NCBI GenBank assembly: GCA_029718625.1
Contig: CM056376.1
Span: 26,770,813-26,834,812, forward strand
Length of the DNA: 64,000 bases
DNA from: Synaphobranchus kaupii
Lineage: Eukaryota; Chordata; Actinopteri; Anguilliformes; Synaphobranchidae
Direction of reading: 5' to 3'
The notes beneath the pieces are model-generated. The model searched no databases and was not told the origin of the DNA. It worked only from the letters and a program-made list of their open reading frames with translations. Shown piece by piece: positions 13,437-25,413 of this stretch. How positions within the stretch are numbered: position 1 is the stretch's first letter; the number at the start of each line of letters is the position of its first letter. Position numbers and translations under genes: made by a program.

Positions 13437-14805
13437 CACCCCCCTCACTCCATCCACACACAGCACATTGTCATACTTTTTAAAGTTATTGTCACTTCTG
13501 CTCCTTGGCAGCAAATGGCTTTCTCTCAAGTCATAAATATTGCAGGCTTTTCTTTCTTCTTTTTTTTCTGTGTGCGAGGGCCAGACGATGTCCGGATATT
13601 GCTCCACTTTTAGCCGCGTCTCTCTCTTCTTTTCTTTTTTTAAAGAAGAAAAGGAGACAAGAGACCCAGGGCCACAATTACTAAGGAGGAATACACCCCT
13701 GCCAAAATTAATGGCTCCCGCCCCTGAAGGAGGGTGTTGTCACGGCGGGAATTACTTTCTGCCTGCATTGTGAGAGCGAGCTAGTGGGGCCGGCTGCCAT
13801 TAAGGCTCAAACGGCTCAATGTCCTCATTCGCTGAAGGAGCCATTAAAGTTGATAGTCCTGAGAGGAAACACTGCATTAATCCGTCAACTCCATCTCCAC
13901 AGATAAAGGCCGGCCGCTCTCGGCTTTTTGGACCAAGTTAAAATATCAGGCGGGGAACAAACCAACCAAACAACGGACGGACGGAGAGCCAAGCCGTAGA
14001 TATTTCCCGGATGGCGTTAATGGGTTGGAAAAAAAATGAAGTGGTTTTATTCTGGAGTTTTTATTCTCGTCTCTTTGTTCTTGTTTTTGAGTTTAAAAGG
14101 GAGGGAAGAGGAAGAGAAAATGAGACCCATGTTTAGCTCGAGAGAGGAGTGGAGTGAATGTGCCATCCATTGTTCGTGTAAAATTGCGTGTTGGGAATGG
14201 GTGACATGCTTCTTGATTCAACACTAAAGCTTAATATACCAGAAAATGTCCCGTGTTAATTCAGCTCAAACTGACTCCCAATAGGATCACATATACTGTA
14301 TAAAAATAAAATGTACTCTTAGATCTTTTTAACTGCTGATCATTTTACATCAGTGAAGCAACGCTTAAAACGTCATAATTTCTGTTTCTTACATCAACCT
14401 TGATCAATCACCCTGATTCACCTTTTGTTGTACAGCATGTGGGCTCAAACCTAATAGTGGGTCGCAGGAGTGATTTTGGGGTGCTGGGAAGCAACCCTTT
14501 AAACACAGGCCTTTCCTCTAACTGAACTGTGACTTTGGCAGCACATGTTCAGTGTGTTTGCTCTTGAAATTGTCCGCCAAGAGGATTTGTATGTCTGTGT
14601 ATCCATGTACTAATAATGATTATATTTATACTAACTATTATCATAATCATCTTTATCTTCATCATCATAGTTAATTTTTTAGTATAGTGCCTTTCATTAC
14701 AATCTCAAATCAGTGAGCAGGATCATCACAAGACTTTACAGAAAACCTTTTCTGTAGCCTTTTGCTTTACAAAAAACAACGGAAGCACAGAAGGGAGGGA
14801 GACAC
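13437..14805. other. unique intron-like DNA, candidate conserved patch 13640-13960
   Basis: 13640-13960 is complex, low in simple repeats, and holds GCCATTAAGGCTC, GCCATTAAAGTTG and GCATTAATCCG at roughly regular intervals. Its texture is like vertebrate conserved non-coding elements. The rest shows no gene. Confidence 0.3.
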
Positions 14806-15000
14806 CAAGGAGTGGGGGAGTGCGATTGGGACAGTGGGAAGGAGTGGAATTGGGAATGGGATTTTGGGAAGGAAAGTGGCAGGGGGAGGGTAGTGGGATT
14901 AGAAGTGGGATTGGGATTGGGGCAGTGAGATTGGGGGAGTGGGATTGAGTGCGGGAATGGTGGGGTTGGGGAGTGGGATTGGGAGTGGGCATGGTTACGG
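14806..15000 (+). repeat. G-rich degenerate repeat (GGGATTGGGAGTG)
   Basis: GTGGGGGAGTGCGATTGGGA, GTGGGATTGGGATTGGGGC and similar phrases with GGG runs every 5-9 bases for ~190 bp, an arrangement compatible with G-quadruplexes in the + strand transcript. Confidence 0.75.
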
Positions 15001-15279
15001 GCTGAGGCAGTGTGTTCTGAGCAGGGATTTCCGGGCCTTAACGGACTGGCCATCTTTAATGTGACAGAGAATGAATTCCAGACGGGCTACTGCAGTGTGC
15101 AGTGAGCAGTGACTGAGCCCGGAACGCCAGTGAAGAGCGCCAATCCCAGAATTCACCAGGGATTCTTCAGTACAGATGGGTTTTGTACCTGCTCAAAGTG
15201 CAGTCATTCAGAGAATGTGACCCATGTTTCTCTTTAGAGGGGATGTTTCCCCCCCCCCCCCCCCCCCGTCTCTTATATC

Positions 15280-15310
15280 CTGTGTGTGTGTGCATGTGTG
15301 TGCGTGCACG

Positions 15311-15370
<60 letters not shown>
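15280..15370 (+). repeat. (TG)n microsatellite next to a C-run
   Basis: A C-run of 18 (about 15250-15267) is followed by TG-rich sequence with ~28 pure TG units. Confidence 0.95.
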
Positions 15371-15371
<1 letters not shown>

Positions 15372-15780
15372 TGTTGAGACCTCACTGCTGCGTTTATGTA
15401 ACGGCTCGCGGAGCCTTTTGAAGCTGTCGGGTAGTAATATAAGGTGGAGAGAGGGGGAGACCAGGCTGTGCGCTGCAGTATTTCACTGAAAATGGGAACT
15501 TTGGCGGGAACCGGCGGACCTTCGCTGATGCTTCGCTTTTATTCCCGGCCTCCGGACGTCTGCGTTGGGAAATGGGGAAAGCCGCGTACGCCGTACCGTG
15601 GCGGTGAACACGTCACCGAGTGACAGGGGAGCCAATTTACCCAGCAGCCTTTGGCGACAGCGCGACATGGCACGGTGTTCTCTGTGCTTTCGGACGTGTG
15701 GCCTGTGGTCTGCTGCTTTGAGTATCACACGTCCTCATTATTAATGTAGCAGAGTGAAGAACCCCTGGGACAACACTGCT

Positions 15781-15872
15781 GTGTGTGTGTGTCTTGCGGG
15801 GTGGTTGTCACTTTTAGGGCTGTGTGTGTGCGTGCGTGCGTGCGTCCGTCCGTCCGTCCGTCCGTCCGTCCA
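15781..15872 (+). repeat. (TG)n, (CGTG)n, (CGTC)n compound microsatellite
   Basis: TGTGTGTGTG at 15781, then GTGCGTGCGTGCGTGCGTC and about seven CGTC units to 15868. Confidence 0.9.
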
Positions 15873-15988
15873 TCTTTGGGGAAACCAAACCAACCATCTT
15901 GAGCAGCCCTTCAGGAAAAGAACAGTCTTTAGTTACAGGAAACAATGTCACGCGTCTCCACGGCGATGCACACAATGCACAGTTATCC

Positions 15989-16232
15989 CACACGAACGGG
16001 CAGGGGGGTGCATGTTGGCGGATAATACTGCCTGTGCCCGGGCAGCGACGGACCACTCGCTGACACGTGGCGGTATCAGACCTTCATTCCCCTGAACCTC
16101 TGCGAGATCTCACACGAACGGGCAGGGGGGTGCATGTTGGCGGATAATACTGCCTGTGCCCGGGCAGCGACGGACCACTCGCTGACACGTGGCGGTATCA
16201 GACCTTCATTCCACTGAACCTCTGCGAGATCT
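15989..16232. repeat. 122-bp tandem duplication
   Basis: Positions 15989-16110 and 16111-16232 are the same 122-bp sequence (start CACACGAACGGGCAGGGGGG, end TGCGAGATCT) differing at one position (CCCCTG versus CCACTG). This is a very recent duplication, or possibly an assembly or haplotype artefact. Confidence 0.9.
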
Positions 16233-16740
16233 CTTTAAGTACCCGCCATGAGATCATCTCTCATTCACAACCGGCAGCAGGGAAATCGGCTATCCACAGC
16301 GGATCAGTGTTTGCGTTTGCCTTTAGGTGAGCATGAATGTAGCAGTCAGTACCATCGCAAGGTCAGCTGACAGCAAGGGCATGAATCACTGCCTCTGACC
16401 TGCAGCACTTTGTTTGTTAAGCCTCCGTTGTTTTGCTTTGTCAGGGATTTTTGTTGTCATTGACCTATTTTACGGGCAGGTGTAACATATGGTGTGCCTG
16501 TGTAGGGGATGCCTGTGTTTTTCCACCCAGAAATCAGCTGAAGTGATGAGGGGGAAGATAGGGTGGGAGGTTTCATATGAGGGCAGAAAGAGGAATAGCA
16601 GACATGCTAAAAACCAGTGACACATAGCGCTGGGAAATTTATGGTGCACGCACTTGCGTTTTTTAAAGTGGGTGGAAGGTTTGTGTTAAACCTCTGCTGT
16701 TTGAATCTGCCCCCGGAGTACATCAACTCTAGCACTGCTC

Positions 16741-17080
16741 ACTGTACGTTAGTGTGTGTGTGTCTGTGTGTGGGCTTGTGTTTGTTTGTGTGCTTGTGTG
16801 TGTGGGCTTGTGTTTGTGTGTGTGTGGATGTGTGTGTGTGGGCTTGTGTTTGTGTGTGTGCATTTGCGTGCATGTCTGTGTGTTGTGCATGTGCGTGTGT
16901 ATTTGATTGTGTGTGTGTTTGTGGAATTGTGCCTGCTTGTGCATGTGTATTTGTTTTTATGCGTGTGTGTCTGGTGTTTGTGGATGTGTGCCTGCTTGTG
17001 TGTGTGTATTTGTGTTTATGTGTGTGTTTGTGTGTCCGTGTGTGTGCACGCACATTTCTGTGTGTGTGTGTGTGGCCGCA
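16741..17080 (+). repeat. long degenerate TG-rich repeat
   Basis: 340 bp of TG runs broken by GGGCTTGTGTTTGTG, GCATGTG and TATTTGTGTTTATG phrases, with an irregular ~40-50 bp higher-order pattern. Open in several frames, with Cys/Val-rich nonsense products. Confidence 0.92.
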
Positions 17081-19589
17081 TAAATGCAGTTTCTGGACCA
17101 CAGACCTTGTCCACCCAGTGAGACATCTCATTACCCAGAATGCTCAGCATAAAAAGGAACTGTGAAAGCTAATTCCAGGAAACAAATGAACACCACATGT
17201 CCACGTTTAAAAAATAAATAAATAAATACATTTCCAGTGTACTCTCCCATTGACACACTGAGGAGCTGTGACTTTTTAAGGACCTGGAAACCTATGAGGT
17301 TCCTAAACCATTCCGACACACCAGTGAAATGACTGGAATTCCTGGAATTGGCTGCCGTGTTAGTGTGGTATGTTCGTTTAGGCTGGGCCTGATAAATGGA
17401 AAAGCGGGAAAGGTGCAGTTTATTGGTACAGAGAGTTAGAAAGTGCACTCCACTTGCGAGATGATGAATTTTAAAATCTGCTCAGTCGATTCCCTGTCCC
17501 GTGCTAGCTGTCATAGCTATCGAGAGTGCTTACATCACATGATAGCAGTGTGGAGTGATAGCGGTTATCTGATAAGCGCATGAGGGTGCTTCTCTGAAGT
17601 CAGTTAGTCTTTGTTTCCTCGCTCATGTTTCATTTTCAAGAAAACACCCAACTCCAGTTGTTTTTTGTCCTGACCTTACCATTCGCCTGTTCGTATATAG
17701 AAACGGCAACAACAGTAGTAAATCAGACAGTCGTTTGGCATCTGGCTGCATTGAGGGGAAAGTTAGCGTTAGCGGCTTCCTCCTCAGGCTGTGGTAATAG
17801 GAGTTGGCTCTCTGTTTATCTGTGGCAAAGAGCAGGCCAGGAGATGGGACTGTGGGAGGGGGGGGATTAGGGTCAATGTGCACACAGACTTTATGGGCCT
17901 CTAAGCAGAGCATTCCTACTGGGTTTAACCGCCGTTCCTCATGGTGATTCCCTCTTTAAACATCGTCTTTGCGTAACTTTTGTATGTAACGACGGGTAAT
18001 CGACACCTCAGAACTGTTTTTATAGGCGGAACTGGTCAGCACTTAGAAAGCACGCATGTATGGGCGTTAAGTATTCAACTCAACAGCTGGTGGTTGTATA
18101 CCAACATCTTTGCATGAAAGCTGTTTTGGAACCATAAGCAGCTAAACCAGAAAGTCTGACTCAAAACCAGATAGGCTATATCGAGTCTCATGTATGTCTC
18201 ATGCGGTGAAACTCTGGACTCGCCGTCTCACGCCCAGACCTGTTACTCTCACGCATTTGAAAGTGGATTGTAATGCGTGATCACTTTCATGAAGGCGTAA
18301 GTGTGTACTCCGCACGGTTTCACCGCCAAATGTCCCTCCCTCTACTGATGCAACCTGAGCGCAACCCCATCGACAAAATCTCGAGCGTTTGGCAGCCGGT
18401 GAACTCTGGATCGCGGGACACTTGATTACGTGCCTGATATTTTGTGCCCAGGTTCATTCAGTGTGCAAGACGTTACTGTGTTACTGCACATCGGAATTAA
18501 TTCACTTTTAACCCTTTGAAGAGTAGGTTTTCTGGAATGCAAAAATTCAAAATTCTAAGTCAATGTTCTAGAACTCCACTGCTTTCAATCACCAGTAGTG
18601 ATTGTTACATCAGCAGTAGAATGTTCAGTTAAGAACATTCTAATTTCATATTAGCCCCTTAGAGGCTTAGTGTTTGTTTCATGGGAACGGGTGTGTAATG
18701 AGAATGGAGATGACAGTGTTACAGATGTCTGATGCAGCCTATTTTATTTATTTACCTTCTATTTTGACGTCTTGTTTTCAAGGGGGACCGGACACATATA
18801 CACACAATGATAATGACAGTGTGATAATGACAAGACAAACAAAAAAGGTGATGGGACAGGCTTTAGCAATGTACAGTAGGCTAAACAAGATTAAAAGCAG
18901 GTGCACTCCTCGGTTATCATATTAAGAATTAAACAATTAAAATCAGAGAGCGGTATTAACATGGCCAAAATTCTGAAGATTATCCCAGCTGTTTGGGTGC
19001 ATAGTAATTAAAAGCCCTAGTGGTTAGTTTAGTTTAGTGGACAGTTCAAGTAAGAAGGGAGCTTTGCTATTATGCCTTTTTTTGTCTGCTGTTGCTATGA
19101 GAGACCAGTGTGAAGTGTGAAGGAGACTGCAACGGAATCGGAGACGATCAAACTAAGAAGGCACTCCAGGTGCTATTTACCTCACAGAGGAGCCGGTGGG
19201 GGGAGGGGGGGATATTCCAGGGAAACGACGACGATGATGATGACGACGAGTGTTCTGATCTTCATCCTGTGCATTTGACTTACAGGAAGCGGCAGAGCCA
19301 GGGGTTTAGTCTACCTGTAAGGTTTAGTCTCCTCCCAGGGTCAGCACAAGAGCACTGTTCTGCCACTGTTCCTGTTGATGAGGTGTATGAAAATATCCAT
19401 GATCCGTGTATGAAAGGAGCCGTTTAAGACCCAGGCTTATTTTTGTTATTAAATGTGTGCAGACGGAGGGATGCTCGGTGTACTTTTCTATTTTTAATCA
19501 TCTGTGTAAGTCCCCCTGGAAAAGAACATCTACTAAAAATTTTTTTATTTTTTTTCCATTTCAATCACTTTGGTCTACATTTATGGATG
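17081..19589. other. unique intron-like DNA
   Basis: No supported exon. A (GAC/GAT)n patch at 19226-19250 encodes a run of Asp by chance. The region 18180-18400 has CTCATG/CTCACGC phrases that might be a decayed repeat. Confidence 0.4.
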
Positions 19590-19668
19590 TCTTTCTCTCT
19601 CTCTCTCTTTTTTTCTCTCTCTCTCTCTCTCATGTTTGTGTGTGTGTGTATGAGAGAGAGAGAGAGAC
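19590..19668. repeat. (CT)n-(TG)n-(GA)n microsatellite
   Basis: CTCTCTCTCTC, TTTTTTTCTCTCTCTC, then TGTGTGTGTG and GAGAGAGAGAGAGA. The CT and GA parts are inverted partners around the TG run and could form a hairpin. Confidence 0.92.
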
Positions 19669-19807
19669 TGAGACATCTTTATTTAATCTTTATTTATTCA
19701 GTACATTTATACATAAATGTAGCCCGGAGTGCGTTAGTTTAGAACGGTGTTTGAAATAGAAAAGGGAGATAGTCTTAACAGCCTGTAATGAATCTTTGCT
19801 ATGCTTA

Positions 19808-20300
19808 CCTGCTGTAGTAAACACACTATAGTACGCTATAGTAAACACACTATAGTACGCTATAGTAAACACACTATAGTACGCTATAGTAAACACACTA
19901 TAGTACGCTATAGTAAACACACTATAGTACGCTGTAGTAAACACACTATAGTACGCTATAGTAAACACACTATAGTACGCTATAGTAAACACACTATAGT
20001 ACGCTATAGTAAACACACTATAGTACGCTATAGTAAACACACTATAGTACGCTATAGTAAACACACTATAGTACGCTGTAGTAAACACACTATAGTACGC
20101 TATAGTAAACACACTATAGTACGCTATAGTAAACACACTATAGTACGCTATAGTAAACACACTATAGTACGCTATAGTAAACACACTATAGTACGCTATA
20201 GTAAACACACTATAGTACGCTATAGTAAACACACTATAGTACGCTATAGTAAACACACTATAGTACGCTGTAGTAAACACACTATAGTACGCTATAGTAA
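19808..20300. repeat. 24-bp minisatellite, about 20.5 copies
   Basis: The unit is GCTATAGTAAACAC followed by ACTATAGTAC. It contains the palindrome ACTATAGT and a second CTATAG, so each unit has partial dyad symmetry. The only variant seen is GCTGTAG, in units 1, 6, 12 and 20. Near identity points to recent expansion. It is open on both strands in several frames. Confidence 0.97.
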
Positions 20301-20984
20301 CGTTGCTTATGGCAGATCCTGCTGATATTAGATATATGAATGTATGTTCCATTGTAGAAAAGAAAAAAAACCGGTAAAGACCATTGATGCATTAGTTGTA
20401 AAAGCAAGGCAGAGTGTTGTATCTCCTGCCAGTAGGCATGGGCACCAGGCACGCCATATTGAAGTAGTGATGTTTTCCCCACCGTTCACGCGTTTCCATG
20501 GCGATGAACGCATGGACACGTGAGAATAAATATATTTTTAAAAACTCCTTAAAAGAAGCATCGATTCCATTTCTTAAATAAGAGGGTGTAATATGGCGCC
20601 GACCTGCGGGACTTTATTTATTCCGGATAAGGAGCAGAGAAGGACCGATTGGGTTTTCGCCAATCAAAGACGAAGACGAGCAAAGGATCCCGTTGGCTGC
20701 CCAGCCGTTCTACGCGCCCAGAAGGCGCTGATGTTGTTTTACGTGAAACGAGAGGCGCCAGGTTTATGGCCAGCAGAGCCTAACTAAAGCACCCCTTCAA
20801 ATGTGGCCTTTTTTCCCATGCGAAAGAGAAAAAGAAGGTATTAGCCTCAGACGAAAGGCAGTACACTGTATACCAAAAATCTGCAAGAATATAAACCTAA
20901 AGTAGTAAAGTACAGTATACAACGTAAAACTAACTAAAACATTCAAATAATAAGGCTTGTACCATACCAAACCAGTACCCTACC

Positions 20985-21485
20985 CAGGGCTGGCTCAAAA
21001 GTATTGGAGACCCTAGGCAAAATTTTAAAGATGTAATTGTGTTACATCTATCCACCATCATTACATTACATTACATTACAGGCATTTAGCAGACGTTCTT
21101 ATCCAGAGCGACTTACACAACTTCTTATTACATTTATCCATTCATGCAGCTGGATATATACTGAAGCAAGTCAGGTTAAGTACCTTGCTCAAGGGTACAA
21201 CGGCAGTGTCCTACCTGGGAATCGAACCTGCAACCTTCCGCTTACAACCTTCCGCTTACAGTTCCTTAACCATTATACTACACTGCCCACCATCAAGCAA
21301 TTAAGACTGATTACAATTTGGTGTTGAAACATCATATTTTTGTTAACTGTTAACAACTGTTCATTACAGCACATTATTGTATTAACATACATTTTTTCCC
21401 TTAAATTTAGACAAATTTAAGGATGTGTGAGGCCCTAGGCAGTTGCCTATTCATCCTATAGGGGGCGTTGAGTTTGGGCCAGCCC
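20985..21485. mobile_element. MITE interrupted by a SINE
   Basis: The left end CAGGGCTGGCTCAAAAG and the right end, GTTTGGGCCAGCCC, are imperfect inverted repeats, and CCCTAGGCA occurs just inside both ends (21010 and 21433). Without the SINE at 21061-21286 and one copy of its 9-bp target duplication the element is about 265 bp. The CAGGGC-type terminus suggests a hAT-derived MITE, but a clear 8-bp target duplication was not identified. Confidence 0.6.
21061..21286 (-). mobile_element. tRNA-derived SINE with (TGTAA)n tail, target duplication present
   Basis: Read on the minus strand, the element has a tRNA-like head, box B (complement of GGAATCGAACC near 21220), the same body as the copy at 4309, the L2-type tail (complement of CATTTAGCAGACGTTCTTAT) and about four TGTAA units. 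It is flanked by the direct repeat CCACCATCA (21052-21060 and 21287-21295), a 9-bp target duplication. A small internal duplication of CTTACAACCTTCCG sits near 21240-21262. It lies inside a MITE (20985-21485), so it is the younger insertion. Confidence 0.85.
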
Positions 21486-21521
21486 ACTCCACATCCCACC
21501 CCACCTAACACCCCGCCACCA

Positions 21522-21546
21522 TTCCGGGGGGGGGGGGGGGGGGGGC
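21522..21546 (+). repeat. poly-G tract (~24 G)
   Basis: Pure G-run of about 24 after CACCATTCC, just outside the SINE-bearing MITE. Confidence 0.93.
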
Positions 21547-24504
21547 AGAAATTGTTAGTGGCTTCTTAGTGAGTCCTGCCAGTATGGAAAAGACCGGAAC
21601 AGGCCCTACCATTCCCGTTATTCAATCTTACGTCTTCACTGCCGGATGACAGGCCGAGTTCCTGTCTTGGAAATTAGAAGCGATGCCTGGGATTAATCAC
21701 AGTGATCTACTCTCTCGAACAGTCAAGACAAGGAAATGTAATGCCAGTTCCTCTCTGGCTTCGGAGTAATCAAATTATATTGACCCAAATATCGCTGTCA
21801 AATAGGCGATTATGACTGTCTAATGGCTCTGTGAGATTATTATTATTTCAACGAGGTCGATGCTGTTCAGGGGGGTTATTTAGAAAAAGCGGCAGGGTTT
21901 GCGTATTTTAGCACGTTAGCGGTTCTTGTTTTTCCTCAGTGTCTTGCACCATTTAATATTTATCCACCCATTCATTCAGTCTTTTTCTTCTCTGAGCACA
22001 AAAAAAAAACAGAATTGAGACATCTCTCAGTGCTGGGGTTTGGCATTCAAGATAAATGATTTTGTAGCACAAAGTCTGTGCACCTCAAAGGCTTCTCTCT
22101 CTCTAGTGACTTTGGGTTTCCCCGTGTGTGCGTGTTTGTCTTCACTCTCGTGTTTGTGTAACTGTACGGCTCCTCTCTGGGGACACAGCGCTGCTCGCCG
22201 TGGAAACGCGTAAAGTGTGGTGTTGATAGATAGGATCAGCGTTATAACCCAACTGTGTAAAGAGGGGGTGCAGCTGGAGGCTCTCTGCTTCGTGTTTATG
22301 GAACACCGTGTAATTTTGTGGGGGAAAATGTTTCCGAAATGTTTCAGAGGGACACGGGAGGTTGTTGCTGAAAGCAGTTTTCTGTTCTCTCCCTGTGGAA
22401 GCAGCACTGATTCGGTTTTCACGTTTGAAGAGAACAGAATCGCACACCAATCTAGCCATCATGTGCATTGTGCAAATATTTATTTGTCATGGGGTAGTCA
22501 TTAAGTATTGGTATAGCATTGAGTCATTCTTTTTTTCTCCATAGGGGGGAAAAAACATTACTGTTGACAAAAAGGAGATGACTAAACATGTGAGTAAACT
22601 GTGAAGTCTCTCATTTCAAAAGTATTTTGCAGCCAAGTGCGTACCTGAAAGCTTTCTGAATTAATGTTGTTTACATGTATTTAGATGTTTATGTATTCTG
22701 AGCAATGGAACCTTTCTGTGTTGTGCTGCAAAGCATGCTGGGACTGTTTCTGGGTCAGTTCCATTCCTGGAAGCGGACAAATTGACTTAGGCTCACGAGG
22801 CCTGTATCTTTCTGTCATGTAATGAGCTCAATATATTAAGCTCAGTTGACATCCAGACCTGCCTTGCGAATATTGCTGGATGCTGAAAATAAAATTGTAG
22901 TAGAATCACTTGGTGAGCCTGAGGTCAATGGACATTTTAATGTTGTTTGCCATCATTGATGTAGTGCTTCTGCACTCGTGGACATCCCAGGAACAAATTA
23001 TGTTCTGACAATTCAAATCTTTTAGGTCTACTTCATATTTTTTTATTTTTTTATTTTTTTAGATCTGGCATTTGATTTGGCAGAGCTTCAGATGTCCAAC
23101 CAGTAGGCATGAGAGAGAGAGAGAGAGGCTTTTTTGTCTATATTTTGGGGACAATTCTATTTAAATTCAGAACATGAATGAATGGATTAATAAATACAAT
23201 TGAGAAAGCTTCTTAGAACATTGTTGCCATTTTTCAATTCATGATCTGAACTTCAGTTCATCTTCTGAATTGATGAATTGTAATGTGATTGACGGCCAAA
23301 CTCTGATATATAGATGCTCACAAAATACATTACCTTTCCATCTAAAGAAAAGATATAGTACACAGAGACAAAAAAAAGTGATTTAGACTGAGAATTTGTG
23401 AGATAAAGGCTCCTGGACACCTGGTGTATTCGTACGCGGGTGTGTCTCGTGGAACGGCAGCACAAAGGAGCCATGTTGCAGCGGTCATCAGTAGCCCAGC
23501 TCTCCGATCCATCCACGGCGGTAATGAAATCAAAGCTGGAGGAGGAAATGGTTTTGCATGTTGTGTTGTGATGGTTTGGTCGTTAGCTCTTCAGCTGTGG
23601 TCTTTTCTATGTAAAGGCTCAGTTGCCAAAGCTTATTCAGCGGGAGAGGCTCTAGGTAAGTGTAATGTAAAACCAATACAGTCGGTAGGCCTATGTTGTG
23701 ATTATTTTATTCTATTATTATTTTTAGCAGTAGTAGTATTGCCTTTCTTGTCATATTCATTATCTCTCTAATAATTTCTGTCTCTAAATGGAAATGGCAA
23801 CAGTAGATTCCTTTATCCAGGGAACATCCTAATCCTGAACTGTTAGATATACAGCTGGATATTTACTGAATGTAGCATGCCCAGGAATACATTTGAGGGG
23901 CGGAGGGAAGGAGGGAGGGAGAGCGAGAGAGAGAGCTTGCAGAGATGTGAAAAGCAGCAAAAAAAGCAACATTGTCCTTGCGTTTGATTTCCAAAATAAA
24001 GGCCACTTCTGCTGAAGAGGCGAGGGGACAGATTTAGTTAAGAAAAGGGAATGTCAAGAGGTGGCCCTAACTACAAGAATTAATTGGCTGGTTGTTAAGA
24101 CGAGGTCATAGGGGTGAGGATTGGAATGCAGTAAGTCTGAACAATGCCACCCTCAGCAGTGTACCAGCTGCAGACACACAATTTTGTAATCTTTGCTTCA
24201 GCTTTGATTAATTTAATTTTCCTTTATTTACCAGGTTAATTTACCTTTAATCTGATTTATTTGGTAAAAAGTGACTTAATTTTTTTATAAATTTTTTAAA
24301 AAGTGTAATTAGCCTTTGATACTATTAATAAACTGCTTTCATTCTTCAAGTGAAAATAAATGCGATTTTTTATTCAGGGAACTGAACTTAGACTTTACAG
24401 GACTCTAAGATCCTGTCAGTCTCATGTATGATGTTTTATTGTCTGAATATGTAACGGCATACATAAGTCTGAAAGACTCCTGTAAGTTTTCAATTCAGTT
24501 TTAT
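21547..24504. other. unique intron-like DNA
   Basis: No supported exon. A fragment ATACAGCTGGATATTTACTG (about 23850) resembles part of the SINE body and may be a relic. GA-rich sequence at 23898-23935. Confidence 0.4.
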
Positions 24505-25413
24505 AGGGGGCATACTCTCCACAGCTACAAGTGGATTAATATCCAGTTACAGAGGGCCTACTCTCCACAGCTGCAGGGCCCTCCTCTCCACAGCTGCAGG
24601 GCCCTCCTCTCCACAGCTGCAGGGCCCTCCTCTCCACAGCTGCAGGGCCCTCCTCTCCACAGCTGCAGGGCCCTCCTCTCCACAGCTGCAGGGCTCCTCC
24701 TCTCCACAGTTACAGGGGTCCTGCTCTCCACAGCTATATGGGGACTACTCTCCACAGCTATATGGGGACTACTCTCCACAGCTATATGGGGACTACTCTC
24801 CACAGCTATATGGGGACTACTCTCCACAGCTATATGGGGACTACTCTCCACAGCTATATGGGGACTACTCTCCACAGCTATATGGGGACTACTCTCCACA
24901 GCTATATGGGGACTACTCTCCACAGCTATATGGGGACTACTCTCCACAGCTATATGGGGACTACTCTCCACAGCTACATGGGGACTACTCTCCACAGCTA
25001 CATGGGGACTACTCTCCACAGCTATATGGGGACTACTCTCCACAGCTATATGGGGACTACTCTCCACAGCTACATGGGGACTACTCTCCACAGCTGCAGG
25101 GGGCCTACTCGCCACAGTTACAGGGGGCCAACTCGCCACTGTTACAGGGGGCATACTCGCCACTGTTACAGGGGACATACTCGCCACTGTTCCAGGGGGC
25201 CTACTCGCCACTGTTACAGGGGGCCTACTCGCCACTGTTACAGGGGGCATACTCGCCACAGTTACAGGGGGTCTGCTCGCCACAGTTACAGGGGGTCTAC
25301 TCTCCACAGCTACAATGGACTTAATATCCACAGTTACAGGGGTCTACTCTCGACAGTTACAGGGGGTATGCTCTCCACAGTTACATGGGGCCTACTCTCC
25401 ACAGCTACAGGGG
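24505..25413. repeat. 23/24-bp minisatellite with three unit families
   Basis: About 37 units share the core CTCTCCACAG or CTCGCCAC. Zone 1 (about 24563-24690) has 23-bp units with CTGCAGGGCCCTC. Zone 2 (24733-25093) has 15 units of 24 bp with CTATATGGGGACTA (ACAT in three). Zone 3 (about 25095-25290) has units with TTACAGGGGGC and CTCGCCACTG. A mixed zone ends the array. Units of the same type cluster, as expected from local unequal exchange. Open frames on both strands reflect the absence of stops in the units, not genes. Confidence 0.95.

Noticed and set aside
19110..19427. 105-codon ORF with an Asp run, considered as an Asp/Ser-rich FBRSL1 exon
   Set aside because: The Asp run comes from a GAC/GAT microsatellite, and it lies upstream of the identified exon where this part should not be.
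19690..20352. 220-codon minus and 174-codon plus ORFs with 8-residue repeats
   Set aside because: Products of the 24-bp minisatellite; open on both strands, with ends in unrelated flanking DNA.
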